This document shows, piece by piece, positions 22,181 to 32,278 of a DNA stretch of 64,000 nt. Source of the stretch: Rehmannia glutinosa (taxonomy: Eukaryota; Streptophyta; Magnoliopsida; Lamiales; Orobanchaceae); assembly GCA_016081115.2 (NCBI GenBank), contig CM071929.1:3844001-3908000 (forward strand). Direction: 5' to 3'. Positions within the stretch are counted from its first letter, which is position 1. Each line of letters starts with the position of its first letter. The position numbers and the translations under genes are program-made. The notes below the pieces were generated by a model. The model did not search any database. It was not told the origin of the DNA and saw nothing but the letters and a program-made list of their open reading frames with translations.

Positions 22181-24311
22181 TCACTCTTTCTTCTTGTCAC
22201 TGGTTCCCGAAAACGATCCGGTGCGGTACGGCTCAGCGGTGTACGCATATTGCATGAACAGAGAGAAGAAAACCATCTCCACAATCACTAACATATTTTG
22301 AAGAGCTTCCTCTAGATGCTCAACATCGAGCCAAAAATGATTCGACTTAACAATCTCCATTGCCACAAGAATATCAAGCACAAACCCCTGGAAAAAGAAT
22401 GAAGATCAAGCATCTGGTTAATCATTACATACATGGTAATTATTGTAGACAAAGGGAACAAAGTTACAAAAACTACCTTTCGGTAAAGCTTAATTACAAA
22501 AAAACCCAATAATTTTTAAAATTACAAATATCACTTTGACATTTTTTTCTCTTTTACACATTGCAAGGGGGTATTTGTTAGGTAACAAGCCTCAAGAGGG
22601 TGTTTGTAAGGCTTTAACAGAGCATTTATAATCTTGAAAGATAACTAAAGTTTTTGGTAATTAGGCAAAATTTCAGGATAATTTTGTAATTATCCCTGTA
22701 ATAAATGCCATCCACAGCTAAACATAAAACTTCTAAATTTCTAATACCTCAATAGGTATGAAATGCATTGAGCATTATGAATAAGCAAGGGAGGAATTTC
22801 AAAATATTTATTACATAAGTAATTATGATAAAAGACTAACAAATAATGGATATACATTACCTGGTATTTATCTAGTGTATTGAAACACCAAATGAAATAG
22901 AGGTATTCCAATCAGCTCCTCATTTTTCTCATGGCATTAAAACTGGATATTTAAGCGAAAAGAGTATGAGAAATATACCTGCCAGAAACAGAAGAAGACG
23001 ATGCCTTTGACGCACAAAAACTTGGCAAGCGGTTTGTGTGGCGCTAACTCTTTCGCAAAAACATGGTAGAACACCACAAGGGAATACAATGCCAGCGAAA
23101 CTGAAACGTTCAAGATGATCGTGAATGTCCAGCTAAGCCAACCGGGATAAATTCCAAGAAGTTGAAACGATATCATCAACACCGAGCAAACAGGGCGAAT
23201 TACGACAAATTGCCATGTCCAGTCCTTGAGAAGTTTTAGATTTTTGTGGTCCAAGCGGACTGTGTGAGGCTGCATTTGACAGAGCAAATGAATTTCAGAC
23301 CATAATTAATTATTTGACGGGAAGCCAGCCTACCCGAAAGTGGAGTGAACTAGATGAAAAACTCAAAAAACAATCATATAAGCTAGGACTAATTTCTTTT
23401 TTTTTTTTTTTTTCTTAATTTCTTAACAACTGTCGAGTCGGAGACATTGGCAGAAGCCATATGAACCCCAGTCTCCTCTAGTGCCTAAGATATAACACCT
23501 TATCTAATAATACAATTGGTGTTAAATAAAGAGATAATTATAACAACTTACCCTAACGTTTGAGTTAATTACAAAAACACCCATAGGTTTTTGAAAATTA
23601 CACAAATCCCCTCGAGGTTTGATTCTATATTACACTTTGCCCTTTTTATAAGCAAAAATATTTCAAACACCCACTTTACATTTGTAAAAATATTACATTG
23701 CATGTATTTACCCCCTTACATTTAAGACATAATCAAACTTTAAGGGGATTTTTGTAATTTTGAAACTTTTTTGGGTTTTTTTGTAATTACCCAAAATCTC
23801 AGGAGTAGTTTTTGTAATTATCCCGTAAATAAATGAAAAGGTTGAAGAGCTACTATACCTGGAAAAGAGTCATTGGAAACGAGTGATGAATTTCTCTTCC
23901 TTTAATTTCATCAGGCACAATGTTCTTGCTGATGGATATGTTCAAGTAAGTATACATCAAGCCCAAAAACTTAGCCATCACCTACAACATCTCATTAAAA
24001 GATCAAGTTATTTACGCGGATGATATTAGTTCCAAGGATATAAATTACGGAAAAACCTCACCAGAGCCTCGTAACATTCTTTGACAGAATCCAAGAAAGT
24101 GAAAAACGTCGTGCTCCCTCGTATGTCTAGCAAACCGACATAGGAATCTATAGCATATAAAGGGAGTCATTAGGGCGATAATTATTATCGCCTTTTGTTC
24201 CTTGGGCTTCTTCCATGACAGGTAATGTTGGGAAACAAGCTGTATCGAGAAGTGCAGAGTGAGCATGACACATATTGTAGAGCCGATCAGTGTAAATTGC
24301 CCGCGGTCCAT
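22181..24311 (-). CDS. LAZ1 homolog, DUF300/organic solute transporter Ost-alpha family membrane protein
   Basis: Multi-pass membrane protein of the DUF300/TMEM184 family. Relatives include LAZ1, linked to cell death and vacuolar/brassinosteroid signalling; this copy is of the short type (about 289 residues, like Arabidopsis At1g11200). Exons on the minus strand: 24311-24062, 23981-23859, 23269-22979, 22387-22181. Diagnostic stretches are MDRGQFTLIGSTICVML, LVSQHYLSWKKPKEQKAI, VKECYEALV, FKGREIHHSFPM-like sequence in exon 2, and VKGIVFFCFWQ. Hydrophobic helices alternate with short loops throughout. Exon 1 is 250 nt and has one extra base near 24160 (just after the MTPF segment); without it the phase is right. 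A 5' UTR intron is likely, because an acceptor precedes the start. Introns 2 and 3 hold two MITEs. Confidence 0.93.
22453..22696. mobile_element. MULE-like MITE, family GGGATAATTAC, copy A
   Basis: Terminal pieces GGGAACAAAGTTACAAAAAC on the left and TTTTGTAATTATCCC on the right, with internal TAATTACAAAAA and CTTGAAAGATAACTAA blocks shared with copy F. Inserted in the last intron of the LAZ1-like gene. Confidence 0.7.
23531..23824. mobile_element. MULE-like MITE, family GGGATAATTAC, copy B
   Basis: The left end is GAGATAATTAT and the right end is TTTTTGTAATTATCCC. The flanks TTAAATAAA and GTAAATAAA form a 9-bp duplication with one mismatch. It lies in the second intron of the LAZ1-like gene. 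Confidence 0.8.
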
Positions 24312-24710
24312 TGTGAACAACTGAAATTTCCAGATTCAAGTTATCTGATGTAATGTTACACCATCATGTAAATAAACACAAAGCCAACATTGGATCATTT
24401 ACAGTTTTGGTGATAAAGTACTAAACGTACAAATTTGGGGAAATGTAAGTTGAAGAAAATCTTGGAAGCAAATGGTGATCAATGGAAATATGTTACAATA
24501 TATGATACTCAGATTCTCCAAACTGAAGTGGCTGCAATTATTATGATTATATAGTCATGGAAATTGTCTTAAATTTAATGCTAATGTACTCCTGTTTTTC
24601 CTCAGCAAACCAACTATAGTAGCTTCCCACTTTTGAAATTATCCCATATTCCCAAAGTTTAACATCACTTAGAAATGTTCTAAAAAGACCACAAAGAAAG
24701 GAAAAAATAA

Positions 24711-24994
24711 GAGATAATTAAAAAAAAAAAAACCCTGAGGTTTGGGTAATTACAAAAAAAAAAAAAAAAATTCAAAATTACAAAAATACCCTTGAGGTTT
24801 GATTCATCTTACATTTTCCCCTTCATAAACAAAAATATTTAAAAAAAAAAAACCCATGAAATTTATAGAAATATTACAATTACCCTCAAATTTAAGACAA
24901 AATCAAACCTCTAGGAGATTTTGTAATTTTTAAAAACTTGTGGTTCTTTTTTGTAATTAGCCCAAACATCTGGGGGGGATTTTTGTAATTATAC
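24711..24994. mobile_element. MULE-like MITE, family GGGATAATTAC, copy C
   Basis: The left end is GAGATAATTA and the right end is TTTTTGTAATTATACC. The inner blocks CCCTGAGGTTTGGGTAATTAC and CCTTGAGGTTTGATTC are typical of the family. It is in the 5' flank or 5' UTR intron of the LAZ1-like gene. Confidence 0.8.
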
Positions 24995-24995
24995 C

Positions 24996-25868
24996 AAAAA
25001 AATTTGAACACTATGCTGCAGCTAGCACAATTTTCGCCAGCTTGTCCTTAGTGTATGACAAGAACTTAAACTTTCCCTTTGCACACTATGTAAATAATTA
25101 TCCACCTAACGAACAAATGAAAAACCCACTATCTACTGAGTTTCAGTTTTTATATTACATAATAATTTAAGTTACCCCATTAAAAAGCATATATACAGCA
25201 AACAAAACGACGACGCCCTTATTGAAGGAAGTTTCTGATCATTCACGTGGAATAAGCAAGAAGAAAAGGGAACACTTACACAGAGTTGTGGGCAGTGATA
25301 TTTGATCGGAGATGTGAAGAAGCCAAGAAGAAAAATTCGAGTCCTTTTTCTGATCCAAGATAATAATTTGACTATATACACATGAAAAATTCAATCTGTA
25401 ATAAATAATGAAATGGGAGGCCGTAGTTAATTATTGGACTCATTGATAGTGTTTGTGATGTTTTGGTGGGAAAGCCAACAACACGTGTTTCTATTTATTT
25501 TTTATTTTATAATTTGTTTTTTCAATTAATTATATATTTAATTTAAAAAAAAATTAATTATACATAGTACAATTTTATTTATTATATAAACGAACTAATC
25601 GGGATCCCTCGTCCAATTTTATTTGATTACCAACGGGATGGTTCCCCGCGGAGATTTTGTCATCCCTAATTTTAAACAATAACAACAAATTCTCTCAATT
25701 ATATTTTTTTGGGAGGAGATCATTTATTTTGTATTCATTATTGTTATTAGAAAAAAGATCAATTATATTGATAAATCAGAATGTCAACAATCAACTGTAA
25801 ATTCTTGATTTCTGATGATGCCAACAAATTGCAAGTAACATGGGATGTTAATGAATTGAATTTTAAGT
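24996..25868. promoter_or_regulatory. Upstream region of the LAZ1-like gene
   Basis: Probably contains the first noncoding exon (around 25180-25330) and promoter of the minus-strand gene. A 5' UTR intron is suggested by the AG just before the first coding exon. Exact start not determinable. Confidence 0.3.
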
Positions 25869-26075
25869 AAAAATGCCAAAAACTTTGGGGGTAATTTTGT
25901 CCCTCCAATTCTTTTTTCTTCTTCAATTTTTGGTTCGAATTTTGTTATGGGCATTATCTATTTTATACAAATTCTGTTGGTTTCACAAACTCAGGCTACT
26001 TTTTGCAATTTTGAAATTTAGCAGAGTTTTTTCTGTAATTACCTGAAATGTCAGGGTACTTTTGGTAATTAACCC
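25869..26075. mobile_element. MULE-like MITE, family GGGATAATTAC, copy D (degenerate)
   Basis: Only the right terminal repeat is well kept (GTAATTACCTGAAATGTCAGGGTAC, then TTTGGTAATTAACCC). The left end is weak. Confidence 0.5.
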
Positions 26076-26659
26076 TAGACTATAAGTAGGGAAAAACCAT
26101 TGGCTCCAACTGCAAAATGTGTCCCATATGAATTCTGCATTCAAATTGCCTATTTAAAAGTTCTTGAGTGACAGATCATTAGCCCTTGTGCAACTTTAAT
26201 GTTGACAAATCTCTTAATCCTAAACTATACTATGTATTACCAACTTGTAAAGTAAGTCCCCAAATCTTCACAAAGTCTGTGCACACCACCACCCCCACCC
26301 CCAAAAAAAAGAAAAAAAACATTGTCAATGTCCAATGGTAGGAATCCTGCAACTATATTTCTTGCTGATTTTCATATTTTCAATAAGAATTTGGAAGTTT
26401 TAAGCAATCTTTCTTTATGTCCCAACTTGGAGCATTATCAAATTTTGCCAAACACCAATATCAATGTCAAATGTATGTTTCTCTGGTTTTTGTGTGAAAG
26501 CATGCTGGATTAATACCTTACACTTTAATTTACTTCATTCAAACAAACCAAACTAGTACTTAAATGGCAATTGGACTTGGGAACAAAAAACAATTAATAG
26601 GTTTATCTTGGTCTTACACGGATATAAACACCAATTACAAGCAATCCCAAGGACTCTTA

Positions 26660-26757
26660 ACTACTTATAAATCACAAGACATGGAGACTAAATATTACAC
26701 CAAGAGTTGTACTGATATTTTCCCACTTTTTCGATTCTTTTGCAGTAAACTGAAATT
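26660..26757 (+). promoter_or_regulatory. Core promoter and 5' leader of the root-cap gene
   Basis: TATAAAT lies at 26666-26672, about 85-90 bp before the ATG at 26758. That spacing allows transcription to start near 26700. Confidence 0.4.
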
Positions 26758-27004
26758 ATGAAGATCTTTAGCAATAATTGTTTGTTGATCATTATGTTGA
26801 TATGTGCATCCATTGTTGCACAGATATTTGCACAGAAACCAGAAAGGGTGACCTGCACAAACCGTAGGAGCCGATGCTTCCTCAAGAGTATAACCTGTCC
26901 AATTCAATGTCCATTGAGAAGGCCAAAAGATCCAAAGGCTAAAGCTTGCTACATCAACTGTGATTCTCCAATATGCAAGGCTGAATGCAGACGTAAGTTA
27001 TATA

Positions 27005-27233
27005 GGGATAATTACATATTCTACCCTGAGGTTTGGGTTAATTACAGAAAAAGTCACAAGTTTTTGAAAATTACAAAAACACAATGAGGTTTGGTTATAA
27101 GCAAAAACATTTCAAACATCGGTCTTACATTTGTAAAAATATTGCAATTGCCCCCTTACATTTAACATTGAACCAGACCTCAAGGTTTCTTTTTGTAATT
27201 TTCAAATAACTTAGGTTTATTTTGTAATTAACC
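27005..27233. mobile_element. MULE-like MITE, family GGGATAATTAC, copy E
   Basis: The left end GGGATAATTACATATT lies 12 bp after the exon 1 donor. CCCTGAGGTTTGGGTTAATT follows, and the right end degrades at TTTTGTAATTAACC. It lies in the root-cap gene intron. Confidence 0.75.
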
Positions 27234-27256
27234 AAACTAAGTGATTTAGCTTCACG

Positions 27257-27531
27257 TACATTTGTCGGGTTAATTACAAAAACTACCTCTAAGGTTTAGT
27301 CTAATTACAAAAACATCAGTTATCTTTCAAAATTACAAATACCCCAGTTTCAAAATTACAAATACCCCAGTGACATTTTTTTTTAACAAATTGCACACTA
27401 AAGAGTAAAAACTTTAATGAGGTGTTTGAACACTTTAAGGGGATATTTTTAATTTTGAAAGATAAATGGAGTTTTTTTGTAATTAAACTAAACCTCAGGG
27501 GTAGTTTTTTTGTAACTATCCCTACATTTGT
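27257..27531. mobile_element. MULE-like MITE, family GGGATAATTAC, copy F, with 9-bp duplication TACATTTGT
   Basis: TACATTTGT flanks the element at 27257-27265 and 27523-27531. Ends: GGGTTAATTACAAAAACTAC on the left, GTAGTTTTTTTGTAACTATCCC-like on the right. It also contains a duplicated 24-bp piece (CAAAATTACAAATACCCCAG twice). Confidence 0.88.
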
Positions 27532-28050
27532 TTCCTGCTGATCTATTTCAAGAAGTAACTAACATTTGGTCTCTTGCAATTTAGACCGAAAGCCGAGTTG
27601 CAACGGGATCGAGCAGCGTGCTACGATCCCCCTTTCATCGGCGCAGACGGCGGTGTTCTCTACTTCCACGGCAAGAAAAACGAGCATTTCACCTTAGTTT
27701 CCGACTCAAATCTCCAAATCAACGCCAGTTTCATCGGTCAAAGCCCCACGGGCCGAACCCGTGACTACACTTGGATTCAGGCACTAGGCATTCTTTTCGG
27801 CTCCCACAACTCCGCGGAGGCAACTAAAGCCGCAACATGGAACAACAACGTCGACCACTTCAGATTCTCATTAGATGGCAACGAGGTTGTCTTGCCGCGT
27901 CTTCGTGGAAATCTCAAAACGGCGACGTGGCATTGGAGAGAATATCGAGCACGAACAGCGTGATCATTTCAGTAGCCGAAATTGTGGAGATTGGGGTCAA
28001 TGCAGTCCCTATAACTGAAGAAGATGACAGAGTTCACAAATATCAAATAC

Positions 28051-28971
28051 CTTCTGATCAGAGGCGGAGCCTCGTTATGCCTGCACTGGGCTAGAGCCCA
28101 CCCCAAAATTTTCAAAAACTATATTTTTAGTATTATAATTTTTACAATATTTTAAATTAGCCCACCCCAAATTTAATGTAAAACCCAATTCCAACCCAAA
28201 ATCTGAACTCAAGTTAAAAATCAATAAAGAAGAGTGTAAAACTTTTGTGTTATCATGAGATTGATGTTATATTTAATATATTTGTGATTTTTAGACTATT
28301 TTTGTGATCTTTATTTATCATTTGTACACTTATTATGTCATTATTTTTAAATTGTACTTAACTATTTGTATTGATAATTTATTAGAATATGTATCTAGGT
28401 ATCAAAAATATTAAGGAAATCATATGTTTTATTATTAGTTAATGGCCTAACAGTCCAAACTAAATTAATTTTAACAATTTTGCTTATTGTGTCTCTCGTG
28501 TTATACCATGTTTCTCGTGATTTTAGTGTATCGTGTTGTGTTTAAATTTTAGGCTCAATAAGGTTATTGTGTTGTGTTCAGACTTGAATTTATCCTGTCG
28601 AGATGTTGTTTATTGAGACAACACAAACTATTTGCCACCCCTAAATGTCATCATCAAGAATGAAATTAAAAGGTTATCTATTTTATAAACTCGTTTATAT
28701 TTAGTTATTGGCTTTTGGTTATTTTGTGTCAAGAAAATAAATAATATTAAGAATAGAATGTCAATGTGATTGGTAATATAAAAATACCACCTTATTTTTC
28801 TCCTATTAAGTAGTTTCTACTTTTATTGAGAAATAATGTAGTTTTGTAATACTTTATTATATATATAATTTTTGTTCTATATATATATAGAGAGACAGAT
28901 AATTTTGTTAATGAAATTTTTACTTCTTAGCCCACCCTACTACTAATTCCTGATCCGCCAACGCTTCCGAT
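28051..28971. mobile_element. hAT-like non-autonomous element, copy 1 (inside the root-cap gene)
   Basis: Element 28059-28963 (905 bp), starting CAGAGGCGGAGCC and ending GGATCCGCC-like sequence. Flanking octamers are CTTCTGAT (28051-28058) and CTTCCGAT (28964-28971). An 8-bp duplication and a CAGNGGCGGA terminus fit the hAT superfamily. It is AT-rich with no long frame, so non-autonomous. Nearly identical, in reverse, to 36372-37271. Confidence 0.88.
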
Positions 28972-29275
28972 GATTGTTTTGCACATTTGGAGGCGCAGTT
29001 TAAGTTTTTTGATCTTTCGCGTGGCGTGGGGCGTGTTGACTTATCGGCCGGATTATGAGAGACGGTTGAGATCAGGTGTTGCGATGGCGGTGGTGGGAGG
29101 GGAAGACGAGTATAGAACTACAACACTTTTTGCAGCAAACTGCAAAAAATGTGTGTTTTCTGCTATTAAAGATGGAGATGAAAGGCTGAGCTTGGAGATA
29201 ATGTAGACCATTTGTGTTACATTATTAACTTGTAGAATAATACCTAAATAACACCAGTTGTGTTCTTTCTAGAAA

Positions 29276-30097
29276 GGGATAATTGCAAAAAGCCCCCAGA
29301 GGTTTGGGCTAATTACAAAAAAAAAACAGAGATTTATGAAAATTACAAAAATCACCTTAAGGTCAGATCTTACATTTTACCACTTAGAAAATTGCAAAAT
29401 TGGTCCTCTATATGGGTGTTGCAAAATTAGTCCCGTAACTTTTAAAGTTGCAATTTTAGTCCTATGACAATTTTTCCCCTTAGCAAAAATAACATTTTTA
29501 ATTATGTAATTTTTAGAATTTGACAATTTTGGTTTTTATTTTTAATTGTTGTAATTTCGGTCGTATTATTGAAATGACCATTTTTGGCATATTTCACGTG
29601 TTTTTGTATTTTCAAAATTAGGAAATTATACATGTAGAACTCGTATCTCGGGTTTTGATCTGGATTCATAAATCTAAAATTCTTCCATCATAGGCAATCT
29701 ATATTTGATAAATAAATTCTACTCAAGTAAATAAAACATAGGTTATGATACTATTTTAAATTTGATCTTAGGTATATTAATTTTCGGCTATCAAGCGCAT
29801 TTTGGGAATACTTAAAATATTGAAATACCCCTTAAGACCAAAGTTGCATCAACTTAAAACTTACAAGACTAAAATTGCACAAATCTAACACTGACGGGAC
29901 CAAAATTGCAAAAAAGGTAAAATATACAGGACTAAAATCACAACTTCAAAAGTTACAGGACTAATATTGCAATACCTCTATAGATATGAGACTAATTTTG
30001 CATTTTTCCCTTTTTCCACTTCAAACACAAAAAAACATTTCAAAAAACTCCCGTGACATTTATTTCATATTACGATTACAGATCTAAAATTATCCAA
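29276..30097. mobile_element. MULE-like MITE, family GGGATAATTAC, copy G, split by a nested element
   Basis: The left half is 29276-29385 (GGGATAATTGCAAAAAGCCC, then GAGGTTTGGGCTAATTAC). The family sequence resumes at 30016 (CCACTTCAAACAC, ACATTTCAAAAAACTCCCGTG) and fades by about 30097. Confidence 0.7.
29380..30021. mobile_element. Nested TIR element inside MITE copy G
   Basis: Element 29386-30015 (630 bp) is flanked by CCACTT (29380-29385 and 30016-30021). The long inverted ends share GCAAAATT.GTC, TTGCAA.ATTAGTCC.GTAACTTTT and TTTTAGTCCT. No coding capacity is evident. A longer, imperfect 9-bp duplication is possible, which would suit a MULE. Confidence 0.75.
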
Positions 30098-30212
30098 ACA
30101 AGTCAGTAGATTTATTATTATGAATCTGAAATACTCCGCTTCAAATCCATCAGTGCAAAAATAAAGCCTAGAAAAGGAAAAGCAACAATGAGACAGACAT
30201 CAGAAAAGCTCA

Positions 30213-31076
30213 TCAAATTTGCTTCAGCAGAAAATTTTCCAGTGCCTGAATGAAAGCAACTCCTGATTTTACCGTCTCCCCGGGAGGCGCTCGTGTTTCC
30301 TGGCATTCGATCGCGAAATCCACCTTCAGATCAACCAGAGTCTCTGAATCTCCCAATGCAGTAAGTTGGAAACAAGCTTTGTAAAATGTAAATCCAAGAT
30401 TAAGGCGACCTCCTTCGATGACTTGTAACGCAATCTGATGCAAAGACTCATCAAATTCCACAATCTTTTCCTTCTGGTAGCTCATATTTGGTACATCTAT
30501 CAGTATCATTCACACACACACAAACACATAAAAAAAAATTGCGTCAGGTGTATAAAATAAGGGATAATTACAAAAACACCCTGAGGTTTGGTTAATTACA
30601 GAAAAACTCAGACATGTTTCAAAATTACAAGAAACCCCTTCGAGGTTTCGTTTTGTTGGGGTAACTGTAATATTTTTGCAAACGTCAGAGGTTTTTTGAA
30701 ATATTTTCAAAATCACGGGAAAAATGTAAGACGGAATCAAACTTCAAGTTTTTTTTTTTTTTGTAATTTTCAAAGAACTGGGTTTTTTGTAATTAGCCCA
30801 AACCTCAGGGTGTTTTTGTAATTATCCCATAAAATAACTATGAGGTGTTTTTGTTTTCATCCAAAATTCAGAAACTAATAAGTATTTGAAGTGTAACTCA
30901 CCAGGGCCAAATTTGAAGAGATAAACTGTTCCAAGGCCACCATCTCCTTCTAATATTTCTGCCTCGTTTACAAGTTTTGGAACAATGGTTGGAAGAATAG
31001 ATTTTAGATCCTTAGCCAAAGCCCTCCATAGGACATCAATTCCAACATTAACCTTCACTTGCCCTTTTTCTTGCAT
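30213..31076 (-). CDS. Bet v 1-like protein, cytokinin/phytohormone-binding type
   Basis: Small cytosolic ligand-binding protein of the Bet v 1/START-like fold, closest in style to cytokinin-specific binding proteins and phytohormone-binding proteins; the ligand is not shown here. Exon 1 is 31076-30902 and exon 2 is 30496-30213, with total CDS 459 nt, 152 residues and no frame error. The glycine loop EGDGGLGT is present, then VEFDESLHQIALQVIEGG and the C-terminal helix ending ENFLLKQI. The start is taken at the ATG at 31076 (MQEKGQVKVNVG). The same frame stays open upstream to 31232 (KQASLDFRALISKD...), which may be chance or a longer N-terminus. The intron contains MITE copy H. Confidence 0.88.
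30552..30837. mobile_element. MULE-like MITE, family GGGATAATTAC, copy H (best-preserved)
   Basis: Element 30561-30828 (268 bp) is flanked by a perfect 9-bp duplication ATAAAATAA (30552-30560 and 30829-30837). Its ends are exact inverted repeats for about 30 bp (GGGATAATTACAAAAACACC... and the reverse complement), and imperfect pairing continues almost to the centre. It lies in the intron of the Bet v 1-like gene. Confidence 0.93.
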
Positions 31077-31605
31077 TGCTCTTCTAACGAATGAGTCCTT
31101 TTGATGCTTTTTTTTTAATCCTTGTTTATAAGAACTCTTTTTTAAGGAGTGAATAATTTGGTCTGAGGGTAATGAAGCATCTTTGCTTATCAAGGCTCGA
31201 AAGTCCAAAGATGCTTGTTTTGTTCTGTCCAAATTAATATATTCTCATAATTAATGTTTTCCTCTTTTTTTTGTTGGTGATACCTCAGTATTAATTCGTT
31301 ATCTGCAATGTGTTGTTGAGGATTACACAGATTTTTGCTTGTGCGGTAGGGAAAGATAATTTATTGCAATTAAATTTATGGAAATGCTAAAGAGTACACG
31401 AATTCTAGAGAAAAGTGGCTAGTTAATGTGCAATGATTAAGAAAATAAATGATAATGTACGTTTTCTGTGATTCATTGAACCAGATTCATTGCCAAATTT
31501 ACCAACAAGCACCAATTCCCACAAGTGGAATAGCATTTGGTTTTGGGGGATAATAATCATTTCCCTGAAATTAGATTGAGGACAGACTAGACAGTGATAG
31601 AAAAA
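31077..31605. promoter_or_regulatory. Upstream region of the Bet v 1-like gene
   Basis: Contains the open N-terminal extension to 31232, then AT-rich DNA. No TATA box placed. No other feature seen. Confidence 0.3.
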
Positions 31606-31841
31606 CGGATAATTACAAAACAATCCCTAAGGTTCGGGCTAATTATAAAACAAAACCCAGAGTTTTCTGAAAATTACAAAAAAAAACCTTGAGGTTTGAT
31701 CCGTCTTACATTTTCCCCTTCATAAGAAAAATATTTTAAAAACCCCTATGACATTTTATAAGAATACTATAGTTACTCCCTTAAATTTAATTTTCTATAA
31801 TTTTACAACATCTCCTCAAAAGGTGTTTTTGTAATCATCCC
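31606..31841. mobile_element. MULE-like MITE, family GGGATAATTAC, copy I
   Basis: The left end is GGATAATTACAAAACAATCCC and the right end is GGTGTTTTTGTAATCATCCC. The inner blocks TTGAGGTTTGATCCGTCTTAC and CCCCTTCATAAG are shared with copies B and C. Flanks TAGAAAAAC and TAAAAAAAT match at 7 of 9 positions. Confidence 0.8.
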
Positions 31842-32278
31842 TAAAAAAATAACAGGACAAGAATTAAACTACTCCAGTGCCCTTGATATGTCCTAAATTA
31901 TACACATAAGATGCTTGCTTATTATTTTCCAATAAGTAGCCAAAAGATAGCACAGTTCATACAGTACTCATAATTTGTTGTGTACAAGTAATGAAAGCTG
32001 TAAACTGTATTAATCCAATTGAATATAAGGATACATTTCAATGGGCTAAGCACAAAACAACAATCATTCATGCATTCGCCCCACCAATAATATATAAATA
32101 CATACACTGAATTATATTATTACGAAAAAAAAATTCAAAAATAAGAAGAATAGCAAATCACCTTCTTGGCATGCCTGGGTGGTATCATATCTGTTTCTTT
32201 CTTTGAGTCCAGAAGTCAAGTCCCACTCAGAATAACCGATCATCATCACGATCAAAAGAATCAACGGCTCACATTCTT
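31842..32278 (-). other. Probable 3' UTR of the THE1-type gene and spacer
   Basis: AT-rich, no gene. The part next to 32279 lies just beyond the stop codon of the receptor kinase. Confidence 0.4.

Larger units (their letters stand above)
26758..29206 (+). pseudogene. Root-cap-domain (LEA-related) secreted protein, interrupted by a transposon
   Basis: Family PF06830-type protein, known from root-cap cDNAs and LEA-related Arabidopsis genes such as At5g54370; function unsettled. Exon 1 (26758-26992) encodes a signal peptide (MKIFSNNCLLIIMLICASIV) and a Cys-rich segment (CPIQCP, CYINCDSPICKAEC). An intron (26993-27584) follows and holds two MITEs. Exon 2 starts at 27585 and carries YFHGKKNEHFTLVSDSNLQI, then GRTRDYTWIQALGILFGSHN. 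At 28059-28963 a 905-bp element splits the sequence between IPSD and DCFAHLEAQFKFFDLS; the C-terminal part continues to TAG at 29204-29206 (AMAVVGGEDEYRTTTLF). One-base frame errors occur near 27610, 27895 and 29030. Without intron-like splicing of the insert, no full protein can be made. Confidence 0.9.
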
